Below, piece by piece: positions 54,576 to 63,279 of a stretch of 64,000 nucleotides of DNA (the stretch's first letter is position 1; each line of letters begins with the position of its first letter). Source of the stretch: an uncultured Tolumonas sp. (lineage in GTDB: Bacteria; Pseudomonadota; Gammaproteobacteria; Enterobacterales; Aeromonadaceae). The notes under the pieces are model-generated. The model was not told the origin of the DNA and ran no database searches. It saw nothing but the letters and a program-made list of their open reading frames with translations. The stretch covers positions 1,065,001-1,129,000 of the forward strand of contig NZ_OY782757.1 in assembly GCF_963678185.1 (NCBI RefSeq), read 5' to 3'. Both the position numbers and the translations under genes were made by a program.

Positions 54576-55366
54576 ATCTCGCTTTCTTCCTTAGTTTTCT
54601 TATCCTGTTGCTGCACATATTTCAGCAGACTGGCATAAGCTTGGGCTCCGCGGCTTTCAGGAGCGAAAACTGATAAAGGGGTATGTAATAAACTTGCATC
54701 GCGAAATTTGGTATCAACCGGAATAACAGCCCCCCAGACACTATCACCATACACTTCTTTTATGGCATCTAATGTTTGTACTGATGCTTTTGTCCGACGA
54801 TCAAACATCGTTGGCACAATGGTGTAACGAAAACCACCAGGACGCGTTCGCTGCATTAAGGTAAAGGTCTTTATCATTCGTTCGAGACCTTTTTGTGCCA
54901 AAAACTCCGTCTGAACAGGCACGATAACTCGATCACTGGCAGCCATTGCATTTATCATCATCACCCCCAAAACAGGAGGACTATCGATAAGCACGTAATC
55001 ATACAGATCTTTAACACTTTGCAAGGCCCGACTCAGGATCAACCCCATCCCCTCTTTTGTTCCCAATGTACGATCTAATGTTGCCAGCGTAATGGATGCA
55101 GGAACCAGCGAGATATTTTCAAATTGGGTTTTTAATGTCAGTCGGCCAACAACGCCTCGCGTTTGTCTCGGCGCTTTAAACAGTTCATATAAAGTGCCAT
55201 AAAGCTCATCGGAGTCATACCCCATATAACTGGTTAGCGATGCATGGGGATCGGTGTCAATTAATAAAACCCTGTGTCCCTGCTGAGCCAACCAGCCAGC
55301 AAGTGTTACTACAGTTGTAGTTTTACCCACGCCGCCTTTTTGATTCGCTATCGCCCAAACAATCAC
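54572..55366 (-). CDS. parC: ParA-like ATPase ParC for polar placement of chemotaxis arrays
   Basis: A ParA/MinD-type ATPase of 264 residues. Deviant Walker A is NQKGGVGKTTT, followed by VLLIDTDPHASLTSYMGYD, DYVLIDSPPVLGVMMINAMAASD and VPTMFDRRTKAS. The open frame extends to 55405 inside motD, but GTG 55366 (MIVWAIANQKGG) has AGGGG 7 nt upstream and matches Vibrio ParC. It starts 10 nt after motD. ParC positions the array at the cell pole with ParP. Confidence 0.92.
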   Translation of the reverse strand: MIVWAIANQKGGVGKTTTVVTLAGWLAQQGHRVLLIDTDPHASLTSYMGYDSDELYGTLYELFKAPRQTRGVVGRLTLKTQFENISLVPASITLATLDRTLGTKEGMGLILSRALQSVKDLYDYVLIDSPPVLGVMMINAMAASDRVIVPVQTEFLAQKGLERMIKTFTLMQRTRPGGFRYTIVPTMFDRRTKASVQTLDAIKEVYGDSVWGAVIPVDTKFRDASLLHTPLSVFAPESRGAQAYASLLKYVQQQDKKTKEESEI

Positions 55367-55376
55367 ATCAAGGCCC

Positions 55377-56411
55377 CTATCGACTTTCAACTTTAAAACG
55401 GCCATCCGGTAGCTGAATAACCTTCAGTTTATCCGGATCAACAGGTGGTGTATTCTGCGTATCTTGAACAGCTGCCACCGGTGCAACAACTTCTAATGCT
55501 TTGACTTCACGGATGTATTTAGAAATCGCGATAGTCACCTTACGATTACGTTTCCGGCCTTCATCTGTAGAATTAGAAACAAAAGGTGCATATTCACCAT
55601 AAGCTTCTAGTGCCATTCGATCTGGCACAATACCTTCTCGTTGTAAGCTAACCAAAACCGCTTCTGCACGTTTTGCTGATAACTCCCAGTTGGATGCATA
55701 AAGCTCCACTGTTGTTGGTGTATTATCAGTATAGCCACGGACACGAATGTAGTTATTCATTGATTTAACAATGGCTGCAATATTATGAATCACAGGCAAG
55801 GAACGCTTTAGTAGTGTTGAACTACCAGCAGGGAAAACTAAATCAGAACTCAGTTCGATTGTTAACCAATCTTCTGTCTCACTAAAACTCACCGCACCTT
55901 GTGCAATTTGCTGCTGCAAGGCAGAACGCAATTCTTGGCGAACTTTATCAAAAGGAGCACCAGAACTATTTTCCCCCATCTGCGCTGCAATAGACGTTTG
56001 ATGAGGGTTGTTAGCACCCGCGTTTTTATCATCACCTTTCGACTTACTCGGTGGTTGAGGAACGGTAGTCGATGCACCAACATCCATAACCCCACCACCG
56101 CCTTGAGTCGGTGCTTGAACGAGCATAGTTGGCTTACTAGCGGGAATAGACAGTTGCTCCGATGATTCGCCACTACTCATCACATTAGGGCTGGCAGTCA
56201 TCACGGAATTACCTGTGCTGGGTGATATATAACCCATATCAGAAAATGACTGCATCAAACCCTGAATTAATTGTTTAGATTCAGTTTGTTTGGCTGTAGC
56301 AAACGCATATAAAACCACAAACAAGGCAAACAAAAGAGTCAGCAAGTCAGCATATGAAACCAACCATCGTTCATGGTTTTCATGTTCAGCATGCTTCTTC
56401 TTTCTGGCCAT
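55377..56411 (-). CDS. motD: Flagellar stator/MotB-like protein MotD
   Basis: A 344-residue MotB-family protein. The single helix carries the proton/ion-path Asp (WLVSYADLLTLLFALFVVLYAF). A long linker (about 60-165) precedes an OmpA-like peptidoglycan-binding domain (IRVRGYTDNTPTTVELYASNWELSAKRAEAV, RKRNRKVTIAI). It is coupled to motC by a 1-nt TAATG overlap. The motC-motD pair inside a chemotaxis operon is the arrangement of Pseudomonas, where it gives a second stator set. Ion specificity is not clear. Confidence 0.9.
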   Translation of the reverse strand: MARKKKHAEHENHERWLVSYADLLTLLFALFVVLYAFATAKQTESKQLIQGLMQSFSDMGYISPSTGNSVMTASPNVMSSGESSEQLSIPASKPTMLVQAPTQGGGGVMDVGASTTVPQPPSKSKGDDKNAGANNPHQTSIAAQMGENSSGAPFDKVRQELRSALQQQIAQGAVSFSETEDWLTIELSSDLVFPAGSSTLLKRSLPVIHNIAAIVKSMNNYIRVRGYTDNTPTTVELYASNWELSAKRAEAVLVSLQREGIVPDRMALEAYGEYAPFVSNSTDEGRKRNRKVTIAISKYIREVKALEVVAPVAAVQDTQNTPPVDPDKLKVIQLPDGRFKVESR

Positions 56412-57151
56412 TAATGGTGAGCCTCAAGATAGACTTCCATTCTCCGTTTTAACTGCAGTGCATTTTCACCGCTGGCAATGGATAAAATACCTTCAAGGAT
56501 CATATTCTTATAAAATGCGACACCATGCGCTATATTTTTAAGACGATTACCGGTTGGCAGGAAAATGATATTACAAGAGCCAACACCATAGATGGTGGCA
56601 ATGAATGCAACCGCAATTGCGGGGCCAAGCTGATCAGGTTTATCCAACAACCCCATCGCATGAATCAAACCCAATACAGCACCCAATATACCCATGGTAG
56701 GTGCATAGCCACCAAATGCTTCAAAAACCTTCGCAGATTGCTCCATTTGATGCTGTTCAAATTCAATTTCATTTTCAAGCAAATGAACAACTTGTTCTTT
56801 GTCTACACCATCAACAACCATCTGAATACCTTTGCTCAGAAATGGTTCATCGATTTTGCTGATCTCATTTTCCAGTGCCAATAAGCCTTGCTGACGAGCC
56901 AATGTTGCCATGCCTTCCAGCAAAGCCACCTGTGCGGCCAGATCATGAAATGGTGGTTTAATCAGCCATTTGAACTTACCCAAGGCACCAACAAAAACCT
57001 TAATGGGATACTGGACCATTACACAGCCTGTGGTGCCAGCAATAACAATCAGGAAGGCTGGTGCGTTGATAAGTGCACTCGGATGCCCACCTTCGATTAA
57101 CATTGCAGCGATAACACAACCGATCGCAACGATTATTCCCAAAAAGTTCAT
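56411..57151 (-). CDS. motC: Flagellar stator/MotA-like protein MotC
   Basis: A 246-residue MotA/PomA-family membrane protein with four helices. Key stretches: GCVIAAMLIEGGHPSALINAPAFLIVIAGT, YAPTMGILGAVLGLIHAM and GPAIAVAFIATIYGVGSCNIIFLP. The cytoplasmic loop between helices 2 and 3 contacts the rotor. It is encoded right after cheB (1 nt gap) and partners with MotD. Confidence 0.92.
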   Translation of the reverse strand: MNFLGIIVAIGCVIAAMLIEGGHPSALINAPAFLIVIAGTTGCVMVQYPIKVFVGALGKFKWLIKPPFHDLAAQVALLEGMATLARQQGLLALENEISKIDEPFLSKGIQMVVDGVDKEQVVHLLENEIEFEQHQMEQSAKVFEAFGGYAPTMGILGAVLGLIHAMGLLDKPDQLGPAIAVAFIATIYGVGSCNIIFLPTGNRLKNIAHGVAFYKNMILEGILSIASGENALQLKRRMEVYLEAHH

Positions 57152-57152
57152 G

Positions 57153-58277
57153 TTATATGCCTACCTCTACAGAAATTCGCTGAGCAACACGATCTAAAGG
57201 TAACGATTCAGATGAAATTCCCGCTTTAGCCACAGCCTGAGGCATGCCATAGACAACACAACTGGCTTCATCCTGTGCCCAGATCATTGCCCCCTGATCT
57301 TTCAGCAGTCGAGCACCATCTCGCCCATCGGCGCCCATACCAGTCAGAATGATAGCAAGCACCTTGTCACCATGTGATTTAGCTAAAGACGCGAAAGTGA
57401 TATCAACACATGGTTTGTAGTTGACCTTGTCATTACCGTCAATTATGCGTAAACGAGCTGATGTTCCACGCCCATCAACCAGCATTTGTTTACCACCTGG
57501 GGCTAAATAGGCATTCCCAGGTTTAAGCACATCTCCATCTTCGGCTTCTTTTACCGATATTTTGCACAAGCTATTAAGGCGCGCAGCAAATGCGCTGGTA
57601 AACGTAGAAGGCATATGCTGAATAAGCAAAATTGGATGTGGAAAATTTGCTGGCAATTGCGTCAATATTGTCTGCAACGCAACAGGACCACCAGTCGAAG
57701 TTCCTATCGCAACCAGCTGATAACTTTTACCCGAACGTTTGTAATGCACAGGCGCAGACACTTTTTCTGCGACAGGTTGTGTTCGCAGAGAACTCGTGAC
57801 GCTAGTAATGTTACGAGCTAATGAGGAGCCCGTGTTGGTCGGCGTCGGTGTAGCCACTCTCGGTGTCGTCATAAACATACGACGACGAGAAAGTGCCTTG
57901 ATCCGCTGCTGTAATAATGTAATTGCTTCTTGTTTATCCCGAGCAATATCTTCAAATTTTTTCGGTAAAAAATCCAGAGCACCAGCATCTAACGCATCAA
58001 GCGTCGCTTTGGCACCTGCTTGCGTTAATGATGAAAACATTAAAATTGGTGTAGGACATTTCGCCATTATTTCACGAACAGCAGAAATACCATCTAAAAC
58101 AGGCATTTCAATATCCATCGTGATCACATCTGGACGCAAATTCAGGGCTTTTTCTATTGCTTCCTTACCATTCACAGCAGTATCCACTACCTCAAGTAGT
58201 GGATCCTGATTAACGATCTCTGTGACGCGGCGCCGGAAGAAACTGGAGTCGTCCACGACTAGTACTTTTACGGCCAT
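57153..58277 (-). CDS. cheB: Chemotaxis response regulator protein-glutamate methylesterase CheB
   Basis: A 374-residue CheB demethylating and deamidating chemoreceptors. The receiver domain has Asp in [13 protein letters not shown]. The methylesterase domain has catalytic Ser in [10 protein letters not shown], His in [10 protein letters not shown] and Asp in [11 protein letters not shown]. The linker (about 135-180) is Thr/Pro/Ser-rich. It follows cheA by 21 bp. No cheR is present in the window. Confidence 0.95.
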   Translation of the reverse strand: MAVKVLVVDDSSFFRRRVTEIVNQDPLLEVVDTAVNGKEAIEKALNLRPDVITMDIEMPVLDGISAVREIMAKCPTPILMFSSLTQAGAKATLDALDAGALDFLPKKFEDIARDKQEAITLLQQRIKALSRRRMFMTTPRVATPTPTNTGSSLARNITSVTSSLRTQPVAEKVSAPVHYKRSGKSYQLVAIGTSTGGPVALQTILTQLPANFPHPILLIQHMPSTFTSAFAARLNSLCKISVKEAEDGDVLKPGNAYLAPGGKQMLVDGRGTSARLRIIDGNDKVNYKPCVDITFASLAKSHGDKVLAIILTGMGADGRDGARLLKDQGAMIWAQDEASCVVYGMPQAVAKAGISSESLPLDRVAQRISVEVGI

Positions 58278-58298
58278 GTTCTATTTATTATCTCTTTG

Positions 58299-60413
58299 TT
58301 ATCTGCGACGCGCGTAATGTTTCAATAATCCCGGAATATCCAGAATCAAGGCTATACCGCCATCGCTAGTGATGGTTGCTCCAGCCATTCCCGGAGTTCC
58401 GTGCAACAAATTATCCAGAGGTTTAATGACGACTTCTTCTTGCCCGATAAGATTATCAACAACAAAGCCTATTTGTTTCTGCCCAACCTGAACGATAACA
58501 ACATGCCCACTTTCAGTTCTGTTGCCATGCCCACCGCGGATGAGCCATTCCTGCAAGAAAAATAGAGGGATAGCTTTATCACGAACAATAATCGTCAGCT
58601 GACCATCCACCATTTTGGATGTAGCCAGATTCAAATAGAAAATTTCGTTAACGCTGCTCAACGGTAATGCGAAGGTTTGATGACCGACCTCCACCATTAA
58701 TGTCGGCAATATTGCCAGTGTCAACGGCACTTTAATTTCAATTCGGGTACCAGTTCCTTTTGAGGACTGGATATTAATTGTGCCGTTTAACTGGGTAATG
58801 CTGGTTTTCACGACATCCATGCCGACACCACGGCCGGATATATCCGAAATCTGCTGTTTCGTTGAAAAACCAGGAGCAAAAATCAGATTAAATGCTTCCG
58901 TATCACTCATTCTGGCTGCAGTATCAGGGTCAAGAACACCACGACTAACCGCAATTTCCTTGAGCTTCTCCGGATCCATACCGGCACCATCATCCGTAAT
59001 ACTCAGCAGGATGTGATCACCTTCCTGAGAAGCGCGTAATGTGATGGTTCCTTTTCTTGGTTTCCCTGCTGCTTCACGTTTTTCTGGTAACTCAACACCA
59101 TGGTCGCAAGAATTGCGAACCAAATGCACTAACGGATCAGCCAAAGCTTCAACGAGGTTTTTATCCAGATCGGTTTCCTCACCTTCCATGATCAACTCAA
59201 TGTCTTTTTTCAGACTACGAGCCAAGTCACGAACAACGCGAGGGAAACGGCCAAACACCTTTTTAATTGGTTGCATGCGGGTTTTCATCACCGCACCTTG
59301 CAAATCAGCCGTCACTACATCCAGATTTGACACTGCTTTTGCTAGATCTTCATCGTTACTCGCAACGCCCAAACTAATTAAGCGATTTCGAACTAAAACT
59401 AATTCACCCACCATATTCATGATGACATCAAGAGTACGCGTGTCGACACGAACGGTTGTTTCAGACTGAACAGCCTGCTGCTGAGCCGGTGGTTGGGCAG
59501 AAACCACCGCTTTCGTCGCTATTTCTGGTGCTGTTTCTTGAATATGTTGAGCAGGTTCAGAAGTGGCTTCTTCATTGTTAACTGGTGCCGCAGCTGATAC
59601 AGATGGTCCTTTACCTTGACCATGCAACTGATCCAGTAATTTTTCAAAATCATCGTCAGTGATCTCATCCCCTACGTTAGCTGAGGATGAAGCAGGCTCT
59701 AAAGTCGGAGGTACTGCAGCGGAAGCAGGTGATGTATCTGGACGACCGACATGTTTACCTGCCCCGTGTAATTGATCCAATAGAGCTTCAAACTCATCAT
59801 CGGTAATATCACCAACAGAATCAGATGTAGATACTGTAGTAGTTACTGCTGGCGCCTTTCCTGGACCATGCAGCTCATCCAGCAAACGCTCAAATTCATC
59901 GTCAGTAATCTCATCAATACTGTTACCAGAAGATGATGCAGCTACAGGCGGAGGAGCTACTGGCGCAGGAGGTGCAACCACTGCAGCTGGTTTGGCAACG
60001 GCTGCTGCAACTTTTGCAATATGAGCAGGATCAGCAAGATGATGAAGAGCTTCGAGCAGTGCAGGAGAAGCAGGTTCTAAAGGATCGCGATTTTGAACAC
60101 GGCCAAACATTTCGTTAACGGTATCTAACGCCTGCAGGATAACGTCCATTAATTCAGCACTAATTTGCTGTTTGCCAGTACGTAAAATATCAAATACGTT
60201 TTCTGCACCATGGCAAACATCAACTAGTTCGCCCAGAGATAAGAACCCTGCGCCGCCTTTTACGGTATGAAAACCACGGAAAATAGCATTCAATAATTCG
60301 CGATCATCCGGACGTTTTTCCAGCTCGACCAACTGTTCAGACAGCTGCTCAAGAATTTCAGATGCTTCGACTAAAAAGTCCTGCAGAATATCCTCATCAA
60401 CTTCGAAGCCCAT
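58299..60413 (-). CDS. cheA: Chemotaxis histidine kinase CheA with triplicated linker motif
   Basis: A 704-residue CheA. P1 (about 1-130) has the phospho-His H49 in HTVKGGAGFL. Next comes a long Pro/Ala-rich linker (about 131-315) without a recognisable P2 domain but with three copies of a 20-residue motif, ITDDEFExLLDxLHGxGK, at 167-186, 201-220 and 249-268. P3 dimerisation (LDVIMNMVGELVLVRNRL), P4 kinase (HLVRNSCDHG, DDGAGMD, GRGVGMDVV) and P5 CheW-like domains follow. In Vibrio the linker region (LID) binds ParP. AGGGAG precedes the ATG. Confidence 0.95.
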   Translation of the reverse strand: MGFEVDEDILQDFLVEASEILEQLSEQLVELEKRPDDRELLNAIFRGFHTVKGGAGFLSLGELVDVCHGAENVFDILRTGKQQISAELMDVILQALDTVNEMFGRVQNRDPLEPASPALLEALHHLADPAHIAKVAAAVAKPAAVVAPPAPVAPPPVAASSSGNSIDEITDDEFERLLDELHGPGKAPAVTTTVSTSDSVGDITDDEFEALLDQLHGAGKHVGRPDTSPASAAVPPTLEPASSSANVGDEITDDDFEKLLDQLHGQGKGPSVSAAAPVNNEEATSEPAQHIQETAPEIATKAVVSAQPPAQQQAVQSETTVRVDTRTLDVIMNMVGELVLVRNRLISLGVASNDEDLAKAVSNLDVVTADLQGAVMKTRMQPIKKVFGRFPRVVRDLARSLKKDIELIMEGEETDLDKNLVEALADPLVHLVRNSCDHGVELPEKREAAGKPRKGTITLRASQEGDHILLSITDDGAGMDPEKLKEIAVSRGVLDPDTAARMSDTEAFNLIFAPGFSTKQQISDISGRGVGMDVVKTSITQLNGTINIQSSKGTGTRIEIKVPLTLAILPTLMVEVGHQTFALPLSSVNEIFYLNLATSKMVDGQLTIIVRDKAIPLFFLQEWLIRGGHGNRTESGHVVIVQVGQKQIGFVVDNLIGQEEVVIKPLDNLLHGTPGMAGATITSDGGIALILDIPGLLKHYARRR

Positions 60414-60423
60414 GTATTACTCC

Positions 60424-61170
60424 CTAGAAACCTAAACTTGACAGCAAATCATCAACGTCGTCTTGATTATTCACCACGTCTGTTCGCAACTCTTTGTTAA
60501 TAATAGGACCTTCGGCTTCGATATTGCGTTCTGGCTGCTGGATTTGTGAAGTAGTTTCAGCTGTGATGTCTAAATCGCCAAACATCGTCAGCATTTCAAC
60601 CAATTTATTTTCTACTTCCTGTACCAACGCAATGACTTTACGGATCATTTGCCCAGTCAGATCCTGAAAATCCTGAGCCATAAGAATGTCTGTGAGTAAA
60701 TGACGAAGCTTATCGGCGTCCAATTCAGAAACCTTTATAAAATCATCTAGTTGATGACACAAGGTTTTGAATTTACCAATAGCAATGTTTCGCGTCATTA
60801 ACGCGTTCCAATCAGGTAAAATACGCTGAATATTATCGTTAAGCTTATCTGACAGCGGCAAACAAGCCTCAACAGCATCCATTGTTCGATTTGCCGCTTT
60901 ATCTGTCATATCAATGACGTAATTAAGCCGCTCTCTTGCATCCGGAATATCTTTTTCTGCTAATGCAGGAATTCGTGGATCAAGCTGAAATTCTTGCAAC
61001 GATGTGTGTAACTGTCTGGTTAAATGCCCAAGTTCTGCAAAAAGAGCATGAGCATTAGGCTGGCAAACATCTGCCAACATTAAATTCGCCTCATGCTGTA
61101 ACCCTTGTTCCAGCAGTTCCACCAGCTTTTTAGCCTGATCGAGGGTTATTAAAGGTACTTGCGCCTTCAT
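60424..61170 (-). CDS. cheZ: Protein phosphatase CheZ
   Basis: A 248-residue CheZ, dephosphorylating CheY-P. The active-site helix contains MAQDFQDLTGQMIRKVI with the catalytic Asp/Gln. The extreme C-terminus DDVDDLLSSLGF is the CheY-binding tail. The frame is open to a TTG at 61191, overlapping cheY, but ATG 61170 has AGGGG 6 nt upstream and is chosen. It lies 10 nt upstream of the cheA start signal. Confidence 0.93.
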   Translation of the reverse strand: MKAQVPLITLDQAKKLVELLEQGLQHEANLMLADVCQPNAHALFAELGHLTRQLHTSLQEFQLDPRIPALAEKDIPDARERLNYVIDMTDKAANRTMDAVEACLPLSDKLNDNIQRILPDWNALMTRNIAIGKFKTLCHQLDDFIKVSELDADKLRHLLTDILMAQDFQDLTGQMIRKVIALVQEVENKLVEMLTMFGDLDITAETTSQIQQPERNIEAEGPIINKELRTDVVNNQDDVDDLLSSLGF

Positions 61171-61183
61171 AGATACCCCTGTA

Positions 61184-61567
61184 TCAGCCAATTCGCTCGA
61201 AAATCTTATCCAGTTTTTCTTTCAATGTTGCTGCAGTGAAAGGTTTAACGATATAACCATTAACGCCAGCCTGAGCTGCTTCAATGATCTGTTCACGTTT
61301 GGCTTCTGCAGTCACCATTAATACCGGAAGATGACGCAAAGACTCATCAGCCCGAATCGCTTTTAATAAATCAATGCCTTGCATACCAGGCATGTTCCAG
61401 TCTGTGACAACGAAATCAAAATCACCATTTTTCAGCATTGGCAATGCGGTATTACCATCATCTGCCTCGTGGGTGTTATTTAGCCCCAAATCACGGAGCA
61501 AATTTTTGATTATCCGGCGCATTGTTGAAAAATCATCAACAATGAGGATTTTCATGTTTTTATCCAA
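61184..61567 (-). CDS. cheY: Chemotaxis response regulator CheY
   Basis: A 127-residue CheY: acidic pair in [12 protein letters not shown], phospho-Asp in [14 protein letters not shown], Thr in [11 protein letters not shown] and Lys in [11 protein letters not shown]. It controls motor switching at FliM. The start is TTG 61567 with GGAGG close upstream, giving [10 protein letters not shown] as in Vibrio CheY; the next ATG (61555) has poorer spacing. Confidence 0.95.
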   Translation of the reverse strand: MDKNMKILIVDDFSTMRRIIKNLLRDLGLNNTHEADDGNTALPMLKNGDFDFVVTDWNMPGMQGIDLLKAIRADESLRHLPVLMVTAEAKREQIIEAAQAGVNGYIVKPFTAATLKEKLDKIFERIG

Positions 61568-61675
61568 AGTGTCCTCCTAAACAACCACCCAATCAGACTA
61601 AGGAAATAATTAACCTGTCTATATGTCTTATTATGCCTGATACGTCACCGTCAGTGTAGCCAACTAATTGTGTTA

Positions 61676-62398
61676 TCAATACCATTCTTTCATTCGGGCT
61701 CTGATTCTGTGAAGTGCCTGGCTTTGAATCTGACTAATTCGAGACTCACTCACATCAAGTATTTGTCCTATTTCCTTTAAATTCAATTCTTCATCATAGT
61801 AAAGCGACAAGATAAGCGCTTCTCTTTCAGGTAATTGTGAAATACATTCAGATAGTGCGGTTGAAAAACGCTCATTTGCGACGGTGTCAAAGGAATGACT
61901 CATGTCAGATACGGCATCAACACCACCGATCACGTCATCAGTGACACCTAAATCTTCGATACCGACAATGCGGCCACAGGCTGTATCATTTAACATACTG
62001 TGGTATTCAGCCAGACCCACCTCAAGTTTCGCGGCTACTTCACTATCTCGGGCATCCCGCCCATGTTCAGTTTCTACTTCATGAATAGCGTCAGATATAC
62101 GTCGGGTATTACGATGAACCGAACGGGGAACCCAGTCGCCCTGACGGATCTCATCAATCATGGCGCCACGAATACGAATACCGGCATACGTTTCAAAACT
62201 AGCACCTTTTCCAGCATCATAATTCCGGTACGCATCAAGCAGTCCAATCATTCCGGCTTGTAATAAATCATCCAGCTGTACACTGCTGGGCAGACGAGCC
62301 AACATATGTTGCCCAATCCGTTTCACCAGCCCTGCATATCTTTCAACCAGCCGGTTAGGATCTTGTTGGCGATGATAGGCTTGAGCTTTGTTCATCAT
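61676..62398 (-). CDS. fliA: Flagellar sigma factor FliA (sigma-28)
   Basis: A 240-residue sigma-28. Region 2 is VQLDDLLQAGMIGLLDAYRNYDAGKGASFETYAGIRIRGAMIDEIR-like, and region 4 is LPEREALILSLYYDEELNLKEIGQILDVSESRISQIQSQALHRIR-like, both very close to known FliA proteins. It directs late flagellar and chemotaxis genes. Its start overlaps the flhG stop. Confidence 0.95.
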   Translation of the reverse strand: MMNKAQAYHRQQDPNRLVERYAGLVKRIGQHMLARLPSSVQLDDLLQAGMIGLLDAYRNYDAGKGASFETYAGIRIRGAMIDEIRQGDWVPRSVHRNTRRISDAIHEVETEHGRDARDSEVAAKLEVGLAEYHSMLNDTACGRIVGIEDLGVTDDVIGGVDAVSDMSHSFDTVANERFSTALSECISQLPEREALILSLYYDEELNLKEIGQILDVSESRISQIQSQALHRIRARMKEWY

Positions 62399-63279
62399 TG
62401 ATTTTCACCTACAACTTTTTTGGGTTGTAACAAATTTTCAATGAAAAATTCCAAATGACCGCCAGGCTGGTTTGGTATTGGCCAACTGGAAACTTTATTC
62501 GCTAATGCTCGGAATGCCAGTGATGCCGGCGATTTCGGGAACGCATCAACGATCACTTTTTGTTTTTTTACTGCTTGGCGAACATTGTTGTCGTAAGGAA
62601 TACAAGCAACTAATTCCAGCGAGGCATCAAGAAAACGATCGGTTACCCGAGTCAATTTAGTAAAGAGCTCTTGCCCTTCGCGTAAACTGCGCACCATGTT
62701 GGCAACAATGCGAAAACGAAAAACGCCATATTCCCGGGAAAGGAGTTTGATCAGCGCATAAGCATCTGTGATTGAAGTCGGTTCATCACAGACCACTACC
62801 ATGACATCTTGTGCCGCTCGAGCAAAACTCATCACCATGTCAGAGATACCAGCAGCAGTATCAACCAAAAGCATATCAATCGGTGTCTGTAATTCACTGA
62901 AAGCTCTGATTAACCCGGCATGCTCAGACGGTGACAATTCAACCATGGATTGAGTACCCGATGTTGCCGGGATAATCATCAGCCCATTTGGCCCTTCAAT
63001 AATAATGTCGTCGAGTGAACATTGGCCGGAAAGCACATGCGACAGGTTTTTATGTACCCGGAGACCCAGCATAACGTCGAGGTTAGCCAAACCTAAGTCG
63101 GCATCTAATATCAACACCCGTTTGCCTTGTGCGGCCAAGCTCATACCGACATTCAAAGTGACATTCGATTTACCGACGCCCCCTTTACCACCTGTCACGG
63201 TGACAACTTTGATGCGGTGATTACGCTGCATATTCCGCAGACCACTGGCTTGATTCATAGTTACACTCATTTTATTCAT
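62395..63279 (-). CDS. flhG: Flagellar number regulator FlhG (FleN/YlxH)
   Basis: A MinD-like ATPase of 294 residues that limits polar flagella to one, with FlhF. Deviant Walker A is TGGKGGVGKSNV, then LDADLGLANLDVMLGL, DMLLVDTAAGISDMV and the C-terminal amphipathic LASKV-like region. The frame extends to 63345 inside flhF; ATG 63279 follows GGAG and overlaps the flhF stop by 8 nt. ATGs at 63270 and 63258 are alternatives. Confidence 0.93.
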   Translation of the reverse strand: MNKMSVTMNQASGLRNMQRNHRIKVVTVTGGKGGVGKSNVTLNVGMSLAAQGKRVLILDADLGLANLDVMLGLRVHKNLSHVLSGQCSLDDIIIEGPNGLMIIPATSGTQSMVELSPSEHAGLIRAFSELQTPIDMLLVDTAAGISDMVMSFARAAQDVMVVVCDEPTSITDAYALIKLLSREYGVFRFRIVANMVRSLREGQELFTKLTRVTDRFLDASLELVACIPYDNNVRQAVKKQKVIVDAFPKSPASLAFRALANKVSSWPIPNQPGGHLEFFIENLLQPKKVVGENQ

